NCBI GenBank assembly: GCA_019448385.1
Contig: JAGTXO010000059.1
Coordinates: 62,001 to 126,000, forward strand
Length of the DNA: 64,000 nucleotides
Source: Diacronema lutheri
Taxonomy: Eukaryota > Haptophyta > Pavlovophyceae > Pavlovales > Pavlovaceae
Reading direction: 5' to 3'
Under the pieces are notes generated by a model. The model saw nothing but the letters and a program-made list of their open reading frames with translations. It did not search any database and was not told the DNA's origin. The translations under genes were made by a program, and so were the position numbers. Below are positions 1 to 11,303 of the stretch, piece by piece. The stretch's first letter is position 1. The number at the start of each line of letters is the position of its first letter.

Positions 1-538
1 ACGCCGCGGCCTCCGCCAGGTCGCGCACCTGCGCCGGCGACGCGCGCATCGGCGGCATGGACAGGGAGAGGGGAGGGGGCGGGTGGGGCAGGGGGGGGGG
101 GGTGGGATGGTGTGAGGCGAGCAGGTGGGGTGGGGTTGGGAAGGGGTGAGGGGGAAGGGGAGGGGAAGGGGGAAGGGGAGGGGATGGGGGTGCAGTCCGG
201 TGCGCGCGCGCACGTGCGAGCGAGCGGTCCGGACGGCTGCGCGCCTACCTCGTCCCATCGCACAGGCCGGTGCTCCGCTTTGAGGCCCAGGTCGCGCGCG
301 GCCTGCGAGCGGCGGTCGCGGCGCGGGACGGCGGCGGCGCCGCGCGGCGCGGCCGGCGCAGCGGATGCACCACCGTCAGCGTCACTGCCGCCGTCACCGT
401 CACTGCGCGTCACTGCCGCCGTCACCGTCACTGCGCGTCACTGCCGCCGTCACCGTCACCGTCAGCGTCACTGCCGCCGTCAGCGCGCGGCACCGCTCGC
501 GGCTGGCGGCGCGCGGCCGTGCGCGCCATCGCCGCCAG

Positions 539-584
<46 letters not shown>

Positions 585-1823
585 CAGCTACCTGCAGGAC
601 GACCTCGCGCGTGCACGAGGGCAGAATCGACGGCGAGGCGGGCGTCACCACGGTGCCGTCCTTGGTGACGCCGATGAAGTTGGACGTGGAGAACTCCTCG
701 ACGTGCGTGTTGGTGCGAGCGTCGAGGTAGAGGCATACCGAGTAGCCCGCCGCCTTGGCGCGCCGGCTCGGCAGCACGTCGGGCGCGTAGTTGCCCGCGG
801 CCTTGACCGCGCCGACGCCGCGCGGCGCCGCGCGGTCGTAGTCCTCGACGACGATCGCGTCGACGCCGTGCAGCCCGCCAGAGTAGTACGCTCCGACCTT
901 TTTTGAAAACAAGCACCCACCACAATGGGGGAGGGCGGGGTTGGGGGGGGCGGGGTTGGGGCGGGGGTTGGGGGGGGGGGGGGGTTGACCAGGTGAGCGG
1001 CGGTGCCATGCGCACGCGCGCGCGGCGCGCGGGAGCCGCGGCGGCGATGGTGGCAGCGGCGGCGGCGGCAAAGGCGGCGACGGCGGCGGCAGCAAAGGCG
1101 GCGGCGGCGAGCGGCGCGCGCGGCGAGCGGCGCGGCGCGCACGGGGTTGGGCGCGATCATCAGGCAATACTCGGGCGCCGCGCCAAGGCCGAGCTGTGCG
1201 CCGTGGCCGAAGAGCAGCGGCCGCAGGTAGAGCGCGCCGCCCGTGCCGTACGGCGGCACGTACGCCGCGTTGGCCGCGACCGCGCGCTCGAGACCTTTCA
1301 GGAAGAGCTCAGCGGGGGGTGCGGGCATTTGAAGCCGCGCGCATCCGGCGGTGAGGCGCGCGAGGTTGGCGCGCGGATTGAAGAGCGCGACGGAGCCGTC
1401 CTTGCACTGCAGCGCCTTCAGCCCCTCGAAGACCGCCTGGCCGTAGTTGAGCGCGTTGGAGAGCGCGTGGATCGTCACGTTGCCGTCGGGCTGGAGCGCG
1501 CCGTCATCCCACGCGCCGCCCTTCCAGTTGTAGCTGTGCCGCGCGCGCGCGCGCGCGGCGCGCACGGCGTGAGGCGCGCGCCAGCCGGCGGCGCCCGCCC
1601 TGTCCGCGGCGGCGGCCGCCGCCCGCCATCCCGCAGCCCACGGCGCGCCGCCGCGCGCGGCGGGCCGTTACCGGACGTACGCCGCGACCGGCCGCGCCTC
1701 AAAACCAAGGTTGGTCCAATCGAGCGGCGCGGAGCCCGGCCGCGCGCCAAGCAAGCGCGCGCCCGCGCCGCGCCGCGCCAAGGCCGCGGCGAGCGGTAGG
1801 CTGCGGGTGCAGGCCGCGGACAT
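1..1823 (-). CDS. Branched-chain amino acid aminotransferase (class IV), 3' end outside the window
   Basis: Predicted exons on the minus strand: 1823-1672, 1533-1143, 897-592, 302-249 and 28 to beyond position 1. It would catalyse the PLP-dependent transamination that makes or degrades Leu, Ile and Val. Family landmarks are read in order: LDWTNLGFEARP, RYNWKGGAWDDG after splicing, LNYGQAVFEGLKA, RPLLFGHGAQLGLG, GAVKAAGNYAP (around the PLP lysine), EEFSTSNFIGV, and GLKAEHRPVRWDEV across the last junction. All four introns are GT-AG, and each splice restores the family frame. The start at 1823 is the ATG nearest the conserved block. The first ~30 residues (MSAACTRSLPLAAALARR...) are Ala/Arg-rich and could be an organelle transit peptide. 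The final ~60-80 residues lie outside the window. Confidence 0.9.
539..582. repeat. 44-bp poly-C tract in an aminotransferase intron
   Basis: An uninterrupted C run (a G run on the transcribed strand) begins 9 bp inside the intron that follows exon 3. The same intron (303-591) also carries a GTCAC/CGTCACTGC-type short repeat at about 370-480. Homopolymers of this kind recur in introns across the window. Confidence 0.95.
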
Positions 1824-2190
1824 GGCGCTTGCTTGTGCAAGACACGCGGTGGGGTCCAAGTTTTGCGAGACGTCACACGATGGCGGTGGTGACGCCGAGG
1901 ACGCACGCTCGAACTGCTTGGGCAGCACAGCCAGTGGCCGACTCGGCGAGCGTCCGCGCAAGGCCCCACGGCTGCCACGGCCAAGGACCCGACCACACCG
2001 CCCGCAGCACTGCGTGCCCGGCGCCGGGCGCGCCCAACGGCGCGATGCGGGCACGAGCCGCCGAGTTGACTGTGGCATGCGTGCGACTCGGCGCCGGGAG
2101 GCCGCGACGTTTTGAAAGTCGGGCGCCGGGCCCCAAAAGCGGTTTGCGGCGCGTAGTCCCAACACCCACGTATCGGCTGAGCCGACGACG
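1824..2190. promoter_or_regulatory. Intergenic region between divergent genes
   Basis: These 367 bases separate the start codon of the minus-strand aminotransferase from that of the plus-strand ankyrin-type gene, so both promoters should lie here. I see no TATA box or clear motif. Open frames that cross it look like shadows. Confidence 0.4.
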
Positions 2191-3033
2191 ATGCCAGCCA
2201 CCGTCGCCGTCCTCGGAGGCCCGCTCGCCGGCAACGAGACGCTCGCAACTCTGCCACTCCCGGAGCCGTGCGCGCGCGCGCTCCACCTGCCCGCCACCGG
2301 CGCGTGCGCGCGCTCTGCGCAGCTCGCGCTGCAGCTGCTGCCCGCCGATGCGCTCGCATGCATCGGCGCGCTCGTCGGCGAGGGCGATGCGCTGTGCTGG
2401 CGCGCGTCGTGCGCGGCGTTTCGCGAGGCGCTCGTCACGCCGGCGCGCACCCCGCGCATGGCCATGCTGCGCACGAGCGCCCTCGCCGCGTGGGCGTGGG
2501 AGCTGCGCGGCTTCCGCTCGGCCGAGTTCGACGTCGACCCGGCCGCGCAGGCGACGCTGTGCGCGCTTGCCGCGCGCGCGGGCGGCGCGTGCGCGCTCGC
2601 ATGGCTGCGCGAGCGTGGCTGCGCGTGGGACAAGCGCACGTGCGCCGCGGCGGCCGAGGGCGGCCACCTGCACGCGCTGCAGTGGGCGCGCGCGCACGGA
2701 TGCGAGTGGGACAGCGGCACGTGCTCTGCCGCGGCGGGGGGTGGCCACCTGGCGGTGCTGCAGTGGGCGCGCGAGCACGGCTGCGCGTGGGGCAGCTCGA
2801 CGTGCTCCGCCGCGGCCGCCGGCGGCCACCTGCACGTGCTGCAGTGGGCGCGCGCGCTCGGCTGCGAGTGGGGCAGCGCGACGTGCTTCTACGCTGCAGC
2901 CAACGGCCACCTGTCTGTGCTGCAGTGGGCGGTCGATGCGGGGTGCCCGCTGCCGCGCGACCGCGCGCTCTGCGTGAGTGTCGCCACGTGCTGCGGCCAC
3001 GCGCACGTGGCCGCGTGGCTCCGCGCCCGCTGA
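2191..3033 (+). CDS. Ankyrin-type repeat protein with F-box-like N-terminus
   Basis: Intronless, 280 residues. The C-terminal half holds five or six ~27-residue repeats of the form HLxVLQWARxxGCxWxxxTCxxAAxGG (e.g. HLHALQWARAHGCEWDSGTC). This degenerate ankyrin-like repeat is common in microalgal genomes and large algal DNA viruses and probably mediates protein-protein contacts. Residues ~45-85 (LLPADALACIGALVGEG, then CWRASCAAFREALV) resemble the short F-box-like lead of such proteins, which would make it a possible substrate adaptor; that role is inferred. The ATG at 2191 follows an upstream region with no in-frame alternative. A related fragment of the N-terminal motif occurs near 50.4 kb. 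Confidence 0.8.
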   Translation: MPATVAVLGGPLAGNETLATLPLPEPCARALHLPATGACARSAQLALQLLPADALACIGALVGEGDALCWRASCAAFREALVTPARTPRMAMLRTSALAAWAWELRGFRSAEFDVDPAAQATLCALAARAGGACALAWLRERGCAWDKRTCAAAAEGGHLHALQWARAHGCEWDSGTCSAAAGGGHLAVLQWAREHGCAWGSSTCSAAAAGGHLHVLQWARALGCEWGSATCFYAAANGHLSVLQWAVDAGCPLPRDRALCVSVATCCGHAHVAAWLRAR

Positions 3034-3312
3034 GCCGCAAGCGCCGCACGGCCGCCTCGGCACGGTGACCCCGGCTGACCACACTCTGCTTGTCACCACT
3101 CACCACTCACCACCCACTCCCTGTGCGCGCGGGGCGAGAGAAACGCCGGAGGTGCCCGAGAGCCACGATAGCATTCGTGTGTGCCGCGCGCGCGTCAGTG
3201 CATGCGACCTCTCGCACTGACGGCAGCGACGCGTAGAAACTAGAACACGGCTGGCTGCTGGCAGGTCGATAATCGACAGTCGGCGCGTTTTCGCGCCAAC
3301 GGCAGTCGCCAA

Positions 3313-4560
3313 ATGGCGTCGTACGAGCGCCTGGGCGCGGGCGACGGACCGGGGGGCGAGCCGGCACTGTGCTGCTGCGAGTACACCAACGCCAAAGGGG
3401 AGGTAGTGCACATGCTGCAGCTGTGCTGCGAATGCGATGCCTTGGACGCCCTCGCCGACGCCGCGCTCTCCGCCGCGCCCGCGCGCGCGCGCTCGGCCGC
3501 GCTCGCCGCGGCGCTCGCGGAGGCCGACGCGCGGGTGCGCTTCGCGTGGCCCTTCGGCGGCGGCGCGGTGCACATCGGCGCTGCGGGACTCGTGCCACCC
3601 GCGCTCCTCCTCGCCGCCGCGTTCGCCGCGTCGTCGTCGTTTGCCGGCCTCGCGCTCGCGGCCGTCGGCACGCCGGCCGCGGCAGCCATCGCGCACCGCG
3701 CGCTCGCGCGCGCGCGCGCGCGCACGGGCCTGCTGCTCTCGTGGACGCTGCACGCGTACGCGCTGTGCTCGCTTCGCTACTTTTACGCCTCGTACCCGCG
3801 CGCGCCCGACGGGGCCAACGCCGCCACGATCGCGCTCGGCGCCGGCGCCGTCCTCGCACTCGGCGGCGCGCGCGCGCCGCCGACGCGCCTGCGCGCGGAC
3901 GCCGACTGTCGCACGCGCGCGCTCGCGCGCGCGCACCGCTGCGGCGCGACGGGCTCCCTCGTCCCGCGGTACGACCACTTTTGCGCGTGGGTCGACGCGC
4001 CGATCGGGCTGGGCAACCACCGCGCCTTCGTCGCATTTGTCGGCCTCACCGCCGCGGCATCGGCGGCGAACGGCGCGCACGCGGCTGCGGGCGCGCTGCA
4101 CGCGTGCGCCGAGCCGCGGCCGGCGGGACCTGTCGCGCTCGCGCGCGCGCTCGGCCGGTGCGTGCGCTGGCACGCGGAGCACGCGCGCGGCTCCGTCGAC
4201 CTTGCCGTCGTCGCGTGCATGGCCGTCGCAGCGTGCGCGACGCTCGCGCTCCTCGTTGGGCAGTGCGCGCTCATATTGCGCAACGTGACCACGTTTGAGA
4301 GCCGCCATCGCTCGCGCATCGACTATATGCGACGGGGCAACCCGTTCGACCGCGGCTGGCGCGCAAACGTGGCCGAATTCGCGCGCGGCGAGGCGTGCGC
4401 GGCGGACGGCGCGGCAGCCGCCGCCGTCGACGCTGCGCTTGCCGACTGCGAAGCGTCGCCACGAGGCCGCGCGCGCGAGTGCGACGCGCGCGCGAATGCG
4501 CCGCCCCGCGCAGGCGAGGCGGCGGGAGGAGCCGTCGGCGCGAGTGATGAGCGCCGGTGA
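3313..4560 (+). CDS. DHHC-family protein S-acyltransferase with a DHFC active site
   Basis: Intronless, 415 residues. The core reads RAHRCGATGSLVPRYDHFC followed by AWVDAPIGLGNHRAFVAF, which is the cysteine-rich DHHC domain. The catalytic motif is Asp-His-Phe-Cys at residues 221-224: the acyl-accepting Cys is kept and the second His is Phe. Yeast Akr1-type enzymes carry a comparable DHYC. Hydrophobic segments lie at residues ~83-120, ~170-185, ~235-260 and ~300-325. After the last one comes TTFE, then GNPFDRGWRANVAEF, matching the family's TTxE and NPFDxG elements. It would palmitoylate proteins at a cell membrane. Several zinc-binding Cys of the canonical CRD are missing, so activity is uncertain. 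The last ~60 residues are low complexity. Confidence 0.85.
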   Translation: MASYERLGAGDGPGGEPALCCCEYTNAKGEVVHMLQLCCECDALDALADAALSAAPARARSAALAAALAEADARVRFAWPFGGGAVHIGAAGLVPPALLLAAAFAASSSFAGLALAAVGTPAAAAIAHRALARARARTGLLLSWTLHAYALCSLRYFYASYPRAPDGANAATIALGAGAVLALGGARAPPTRLRADADCRTRALARAHRCGATGSLVPRYDHFCAWVDAPIGLGNHRAFVAFVGLTAAASAANGAHAAAGALHACAEPRPAGPVALARALGRCVRWHAEHARGSVDLAVVACMAVAACATLALLVGQCALILRNVTTFESRHRSRIDYMRRGNPFDRGWRANVAEFARGEACAADGAAAAAVDAALADCEASPRGRARECDARANAPPRAGEAAGGAVGASDERR

Positions 4561-6318
4561 TCCCACGCACCTGTTGTGGGCCAGCCGGCGCGCTGTCTGC
4601 AGCAGGCTGTACGCTCGTGCCCGCCCGTGCGCACCGACCGGGCCCAGCACCGCGCGGGAGCTCCGTGCGCCGCGCCGCGCGCGAGCTCGTCGCGCCCAAC
4701 CCGGCGTGCGTGCCCATCGTCGATGCGCCTCGTGGGCCCGTCCATCGTGCCCACGCAACGTGCGTCCGGCACAAGGAGGGCAGCTCGGGCGAAATTTCAA
4801 ATTTGCCCCATCTCCGCGAAGTTGTCGTCTGCCGGAACGCGCTGGCCCGCGGCTTTGTTTGAGCCCGTCGAATCTCTGACGACCAACGCGCCGCCCACAC
4901 ATGCTCGGCCACGAGGGGCTTGCCCACTGGCCATCGTGCCGTGCGTCGCCACAAGGTCGGCCGTCAACGATCGGGTGGCAAAAGCCATCTGTTTGGCAAT
5001 GAACAGCTTGCATGCAGGCGATCGAGCCTCTCTACATGAGCACGTCGCATGGTTGGAGCTGGCCGTTAGGGAGTCCCCGCCGAGCAGCTGCTCGTTCCGC
5101 GTTTCGGCGCTGCATGGCGCGTAAGCAGCCCAGGGCTTCCGGCCCCAGGTTTCACAAGGAGTCGGAGAAGGAGGGAGGAATGCCATCGACGTATGCGCAT
5201 AAGAAACATCGAGCATCGAGCAATGTTTCTCATAGGTCGAGCCTTGTCAGCGGGCAATATAAACACATGTGTCTGACGCCCGATTGCGAATGCCAGGAAG
5301 TGCACGTGCGAAAACCTTCGTTACCAATTCATTCTTTTAAGGCGTTGTGTTCTCTTCGGCGCAGGCCATCTGATCGCGGATCAACATACGCAAATGATCG
5401 CGCCTTGAGCGGCGATTAGCTTTGGAGTTTCTACAACGACCACCAAAAAAGCCAACCGAACTTTGCGTCTACATTTGGCGTCTTGTGGAAGGAAGGTGGG
5501 CAGAAACGAAAAGCGGTACTGAATGGAGCCTCCGAGTCGCACTTGGCTTTTTCTCTTTCGACGTCGCACTTTGCCGTACGCTCGGCCGCCTGTGCGAGCT
5601 ACGCGAGCGGCAGAGGTTTCTATGCTCGCGACGCTTGCCGGCTCTGCTCATTGTCTGTCGCCTGACAAGACCCGAGGCAATGTGGCCAACGACGGCATCA
5701 CGCGAATTGAGCCCGTAGGCTCGTTCGCCGGTTGCGCGACCCGCCAAATCGTCCTCGTCATAAATCGGGCCTTTAAGTTGAGTCCATCCCTCTTATTCGG
5801 AAAAATCGCTCATGTACGTTTTTGAATGCATTCATCTCTCGTGCAATTTTCACACTGCCGTGCAAGGCTTGTTCTCAACAGCTTTTTGGAACCCCACCGC
5901 CTAAACTCCCGAGTTCCGCGACGAAATCGCTGAGTGCAACAGGTGATTTCTCCCCGCTTCGCGGTTTTTGACATTTGGCGTGATCGGCCGCCGAAATGAG
6001 CGCCTTGTCTGCACCTCGGCGGCTGCTTTCTACAACCTGACGCGCCGCTGAGCGACATCGGAGCGGGCGGCCGCGTCGGCAGCGACGCCGCGGCGCGCGT
6101 CGCACAACAAGAAAGACCGTTGGGCTGTCAAGCACCTCTCTCGTGACACCGTGCAAAGCAAGTAAGCCGCCAAAGCGGTGGCCATGTGGGCATATTTGAT
6201 GAGGTCAAACTCGTCGCGCAAGCTCCTGATCATCGCGCATAATCGTGTCCACCCGTTGCACGAGCTCGGATTCGTTGTTTGCGTCGCCGAGCTGACAGGG
6301 CGCCAACCTTGAGACGGA

Positions 6319-6570
6319 TCACGCGGCGCCGTCGTTGTCGTCGACGTCGTCGCCGGCGAAGTCGACCGAGCCTTTGAAGGGCAGAACTGCCCCACGGAAC
6401 GGCGCGTACACCACAAGGAGCGGGCCCCCGTCATTTTTGAATCTCTTGAGCTCGTTCTGCAAAGCCTTCACGCCCGCAATAGCCGCCTGCCCTGGCTTAA
6501 GCTGCTGGCCAATCCATGCAATAGCCTTCCGAAATGGCTCCCCGGCCGTGTCGACGATGTCGACGGGTCT
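6319..6570 (-). pseudogene. 84-codon open segment, possible gene remnant
   Basis: This minus-strand frame lies between two stop codons and has no Met. It reads as ordinary protein (segments AIAWIGQQLKPGQAAIAGVK and GGPLLVVYAPFRGAVLPFKG) and ends in an Asp-rich tail. Sequence further downstream reads plausibly in a different frame (QLGDANNESELVQRVDTIM, then a stop). I recognise no family. It may be a decayed gene or chance. Confidence 0.25.
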
Positions 6571-8051
6571 TCATGCGGGCGCGGCACGTCGCGGAGCGAT
6601 TAACGCCGGCAGCCGTGGAGTGGAATCAGAATGATCAACGCCGAGAGCCGACAGGGGCGCTAAAGCCATTATTGCCGCCATCCGCCCCCGTATCGTCGTC
6701 CGCCGTGCTCTTCTCGGCTCGACGGTCTCGCAACGCAGAACGATGAATGCGCGGCTGCGATTCGCGATGTCTCAAAATCCCTCCCCGAGATGCGAATTCA
6801 AAAATCGGCTCGTCGCGAGTAGCCGCAACGTCCCAAACGAAGGTCAAGCAATTGGCGGCGGAGGTTCATGAAGCCATTAGAAACGGGCTCCAGGTCGTCG
6901 TGGAAAACCCATAACTCGCATCGAACTGATCGGTTTGGAGCAAAATTATTCTTTTCTAGCAGTGTTTATACACTTTTCCCGTGTAAAGATAGGCGGCGTT
7001 CCTGGATTAAAAATCTCGGCAGCTCGCGGCATCGCGGTCATCGAGGTCAGCACGATCAGGTTTTGAGCATGTTGATACCCACCCGGTGCGACCGTGGCTC
7101 TCTCCCTCATCGTCTCTCTTGCCGGTACAATGGCGGGAAAGGTGGCCTTCAATGCTTGTGCGACGACGCGCCGCTTGATGACCGCACTCGTCACTTCAAA
7201 CTGCAGCCTCAGACCAAATATTAGCAACGAGGGGTGGTTTGACTCCTGTGCGACATTTGAAGTCTTCCGTCCTCGACGTCTTTCGGCGCGCGCATACATT
7301 CGCGGCAGCAAGTCAAGCAACTCGGCAAGGGACATAGGTGTTCTGCTTTCTTGAGGCCATGCATGTTCCCGGGACGACCTTATCAGCGAAAGCAGCGGCG
7401 GCTCTGCGCGCTTTTAGAGGCGGCTACCCGCTGTAAAGCCTTCCTAGCTCACGCCGCGCAGCCGCTTGCAGTACGAAGCTGCTCCCTGACATCACGATGG
7501 AGAAATGACATCAAGCGTCGCTTTGTCGCACGAGCATAATAAGGCACCTTTGCCGCTCCCAAACTCCCAACAGAGTGTCCGCCAGCACCTGACTTAGCGA
7601 GCGCCACCTCGAGCGAGCGCTTCGTAGACAAGACGTCGAGACGTCGCGCAGCCAAGGAGAAGCTGCGTGGTGAGAAGAGCGGCGAACTGCGGGCGCGCGA
7701 GGATGAGGTGCGCGTGGCCGCGCGCCATCTTCGCGCCGACGCGCGAAATGAGCAGCCGCTGAGCGTGCGACATGGCCGCCGCCGCGATAAGGTTATAGCG
7801 GGATTGCATTTCAGGCGGATCTCAGACTGCACGTTCCAGTATTTAACAAAGTAATGCTTAAAATGCACGCTTGCGCGCGCAAGATAACCTTTAGACGAGT
7901 AAGAAAAGTACCTTACATCAGATAAATGGGCGACATGGACGAAATGCCGCCGCCCGTGCCGACACTAATCGTCTTCTTCTCGCTGTCTACGCAGAACGTA
8001 ACGACTCAAGGAGCCATTTGCGGCTAAGGACTACGGAGAGTACAAGCCCGC

Positions 8052-8135
8052 GTCACTTCGAAAGCCGGCTCGGCGGACACGCCCTGGTTCGCGGGGAAGA
8101 GTCGTGAACGCGCCCGAGCCGGCTTTTGAGGTGAC
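8052..8135. repeat. Inverted repeat, 22-bp arms with two mismatches
   Basis: The left arm 8052-8073 and right arm 8114-8135 are reverse complements except at two positions, around a core of AAAGCCGGCTCGG / CCGAGCCGGCTTT. The loop is 40 bp. It could be the ends of a short non-autonomous element or a transcript hairpin; no target duplication was evident. Confidence 0.7.
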
Positions 8136-9337
8136 GTCCAGCGTTGTTGCAAATCCATTGCTGAAATTGCGAAAACACAAAAATGTCAAAGAGGCGTGGG
8201 AGTGGGGTCCCAGGATTCGCCGAGGCACGTAGACGTACTTCTTCGGGTCCGCAGCCGGTCATGAACCCTCTTTAGTCAACAGCAACGTCGACGGCTGCAG
8301 CTCTGAGGTCTCCGACGGACATTCAAAGCTGCCCTTTGTTGCTGGCTGCCAAAGTTCGGACATCAATGTCCCGATTGGTCCGGCGACGAACCACCGCAGC
8401 TGCCTGCGGTCACGAACAAGCATTGTTAGAGAAGCGTTTGGGCCTGGGGGCTCGCGGCCGTGGCCTTAGCCTCGATCCTGGTCTCTCGAGGTCGCCAAAG
8501 CCAGAGCTGCGACACTGCCGCGTTCGCACTTCGAGCATCGCAAGCTCGTGTTGTTCCCTCCGTCAGCGCTCTGCAGCCGGTGCGATAGAAATCTCGCATC
8601 GCTGCGGGAAAACGATGTTAGCGCGCGCTGCACATTCGCTCGAACTTCGCCTGCTCGGCAGCAGCCGACACCCGGCGCTTAGCTCTTTCTTTCCACCTGA
8701 GTCTCACACGGTGCGTGCCTGAACGTCCACTAGGAGGCATCTCTATAATGTCCGAACCAGACGTCATCTTCACACGTTCACGCGAGAAACGTGCGTGTAG
8801 GCGATCTGGTATCCATGTGCGCGAAAACGCTCCAAGAGAAGATTTCGACTCCAGCCTCTGGATGTAAGCGGGGAGGCCACGACTCGCTCGCGCTGGATGA
8901 GGCCGCCGACTACGCGGACTGCCACGACTTGCTCGAATACGCGTACTACTGACCCCTGGGCGGACCGCGACTTGCTCTCCACCCGCGCCGGCCCTTCCCT
9001 TGGCACGTCGTTTGACTGGGCGGTAGGTACAGGCTGTGCGACTCGCGTGGGCGGCAGCTCTGCGACATCCGTTATCCCCGCCCCGGGACGCATTGCGCGG
9101 GCCGGGCTGCGCTGCCCTGCGCGAGTGGGAGCGGCGGGCGCTGCAATTGGGCTTGACGTCAAGTCAGGGAGTTTCCCCACGGCCGGTGCGCCGTAGGGTT
9201 TTTCTTTCCCTAAATGGCCTGCAGTGTTGGTGTGCAGCCACCTCCTGTGCACTTCGGTGTCTACATGCTGCGCGGCGACCGACCTGTCTAGCATCTCGCG
9301 CCGGCGCCGCACTCCCACAGCCTTCAGCTCCGGGGTT

Positions 9338-9359
9338 CCCCACTGCGGTTGCAGTGGGG
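9338..9359 (+). repeat. Perfect 9-bp stem, 4-base-loop hairpin
   Basis: CCCCACTGC, loop GGTT, GCAGTGGGG. It lies in the gene-poor island near a pyrimidine-rich stretch (9,605-9,650). Function unknown. Confidence 0.6.
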
Positions 9360-11200
9360 TTTACCCGGGTGGCCGGCGCGCCGGGCGTGCGCCGTCGTCA
9401 CACTCGTTCGTTCTTTCGCCATCTGGTTTGCCCGGCGCAGGCTTGGTGGCGCTCGCGGGCGCTCTGGTGGGATGGTGCCATGGTTTTTTTTGCCCGCGGC
9501 TCAGCTTTGTTTTGTGCTGCGCGGCGCGCCGGCCGTCCGCTCTTGCGTTCGCTCTCTGGCTGTTTGTCCGCGTCGGGTGGGTTCGCGTACGCGCTTGGTC
9601 CGCATCCCGCCCCCCTTCCTCTCCCTTTCTTTTGCATCTTCCTTTCCATTGATCTCGGACCGACAGTTCGCAAATATGTAAGTGGCAAATCTTAGAGCAA
9701 TAAGCAAATGGCAAGCTGCTCTCATTGGTCATCCTTTATCGATGAATGGCATCCCTTTCTTCCCTCGGAGCGATGCACGCATTTTTCTTGTCAGAGGTGA
9801 GGGTATGGGGGCGAGATCTACCAGAACTCACGGACCAGCTCGACGACTATCCGATGCACGTAAGGACCCTTCGAAAAGGGAGCAGAGGCTTAATATAGTA
9901 ACACATGCAGTCTGAGATCGTGAGGACGGCATGGTATCACGTGTCGCACCACCGCATGAGAGCTGCTCGAGAGCCGAAACCCCCTCACGCCGCCACCGCA
10001 CCACCAAAACAACGCCCGCCAGCCCCTGCGCCATGAATGCCACCTCAAGCGAGCGCATGGAGAAGACACTGCGCGCGGGCGCGCGACTGGACGCGCGCTG
10101 TGCGGCGAGCGGAGCAATGAGTGTTTGACACATGTTTTCATTCCTATGATTAACATCCTCTTTTGTTCACTCAGATGCGATTGCTGAGCATCTTGGCGGT
10201 GGTGCAGATCCCCAGCGTGCGCCACCTGTGACATGACGCACGCGGTGTGGGGCCTTGGTGAAAGCGACGAGACCGGTACGTCTCAGTTGGCTCGGACGTG
10301 TTAGCAGCTGCGATGCGCAAGGCGCGTTTCTCCAAGTATATTTGCGCACGAGCGACATGAACCGACTCCGAACGCGGGTGAGCATCGACGAAGAGCACAA
10401 TCGAAGTCGCACCCATAGAGTGCTCCGTCGACGCGTGAAAGAAAGCCACCGTTCATGCAGATCGTTTTCAGATGTTTTGCGTTGCCGACCTTGCCTCGAG
10501 TCAAGAGGGGCATACGGCGCGAGAGCAAGTTAAGCCTTCTCGAATAGTGTTCGACGCTATGGGGGATCCGCCAAATGCACCGTGTGACACGGCATAACAG
10601 ACCAAAGCGCGTACCGCACAGTATGACGAGCAACGCTTGTGTGCAAAGCGCAACTCTACCTTATGCCGTCTTTAAGCCGCACGAGCAAGGACAATATTAG
10701 CCACGCTCAAGCAGGGGTTGCTGAGGCCGAATTTCAGAGTGGGCTGTGCACATGCGCAGTCAGCGCGCCGCTTTTGCGCCATGAGGCGACACCAGCGCTG
10801 ACGAACAACGACGATGTCGCGTTTTCGTTCAAAGGCTGCAGCATCCCCGGTCGGAAACAGGACGATAGGCCGTCGGGAGTCCTGCAACCACTTATCCTCG
10901 CGCAGGGCGTACCAAGCCGGCATGGTCGCCGCGCGGACCAGCACTCTTTCTGGTGCAGCGCCTTGTGCGAGAAAGGCCCTTCAACGGAGCGATTTTTAAA
11001 ACTGAATGGCGAGGCTGGGTGCGCGCGCGCGTCGCGCACCCGGTCGACGTCTTGCACACCTCCGCGACGTCTGACCCGCGCGTTTGTCCCGCATGGCTCA
11101 AGAGCAGGCGTTTCATTGCATTGCAGATGTGCTGGCGCCGTTGACACCGCTGCGCTGCGCTCGCGCGGCGACGCAGAGTCGCACGCGGTCGCGGCCAGGC

Positions 11201-11303
11201 AAGGGCAGTTTTGCGCTCGTTGGCTACGCGCCACGCTCGGGCTGCACGCGTCACGCTCAGGGAAGGGCAGTTTTGTGCTCGTTGGCTACGCGCCACGCTC
11301 GGG
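11201..11303. repeat. Two 41-bp direct repeats with a 62-bp period
   Basis: Copies at 11201-11241 and 11263-11303 differ at one base. Each starts AAGGGCAGTTTTG and ends CCACGCTCGGG. They sit just upstream of a ~25-bp G run (11338-11362). Confidence 0.85.

Noticed and set aside
8770-9318. 182-codon minus-strand ORF in the low-GC island
   Set aside because: It has no recognisable motif and no ATG context. The opposite strand is equally open, so coding status is unsupported.
9036-9695. 219-codon plus-strand ORF
   Set aside because: Composition is Arg/Ala/Leu-biased with no domain, and several overlapping frames are equally open.
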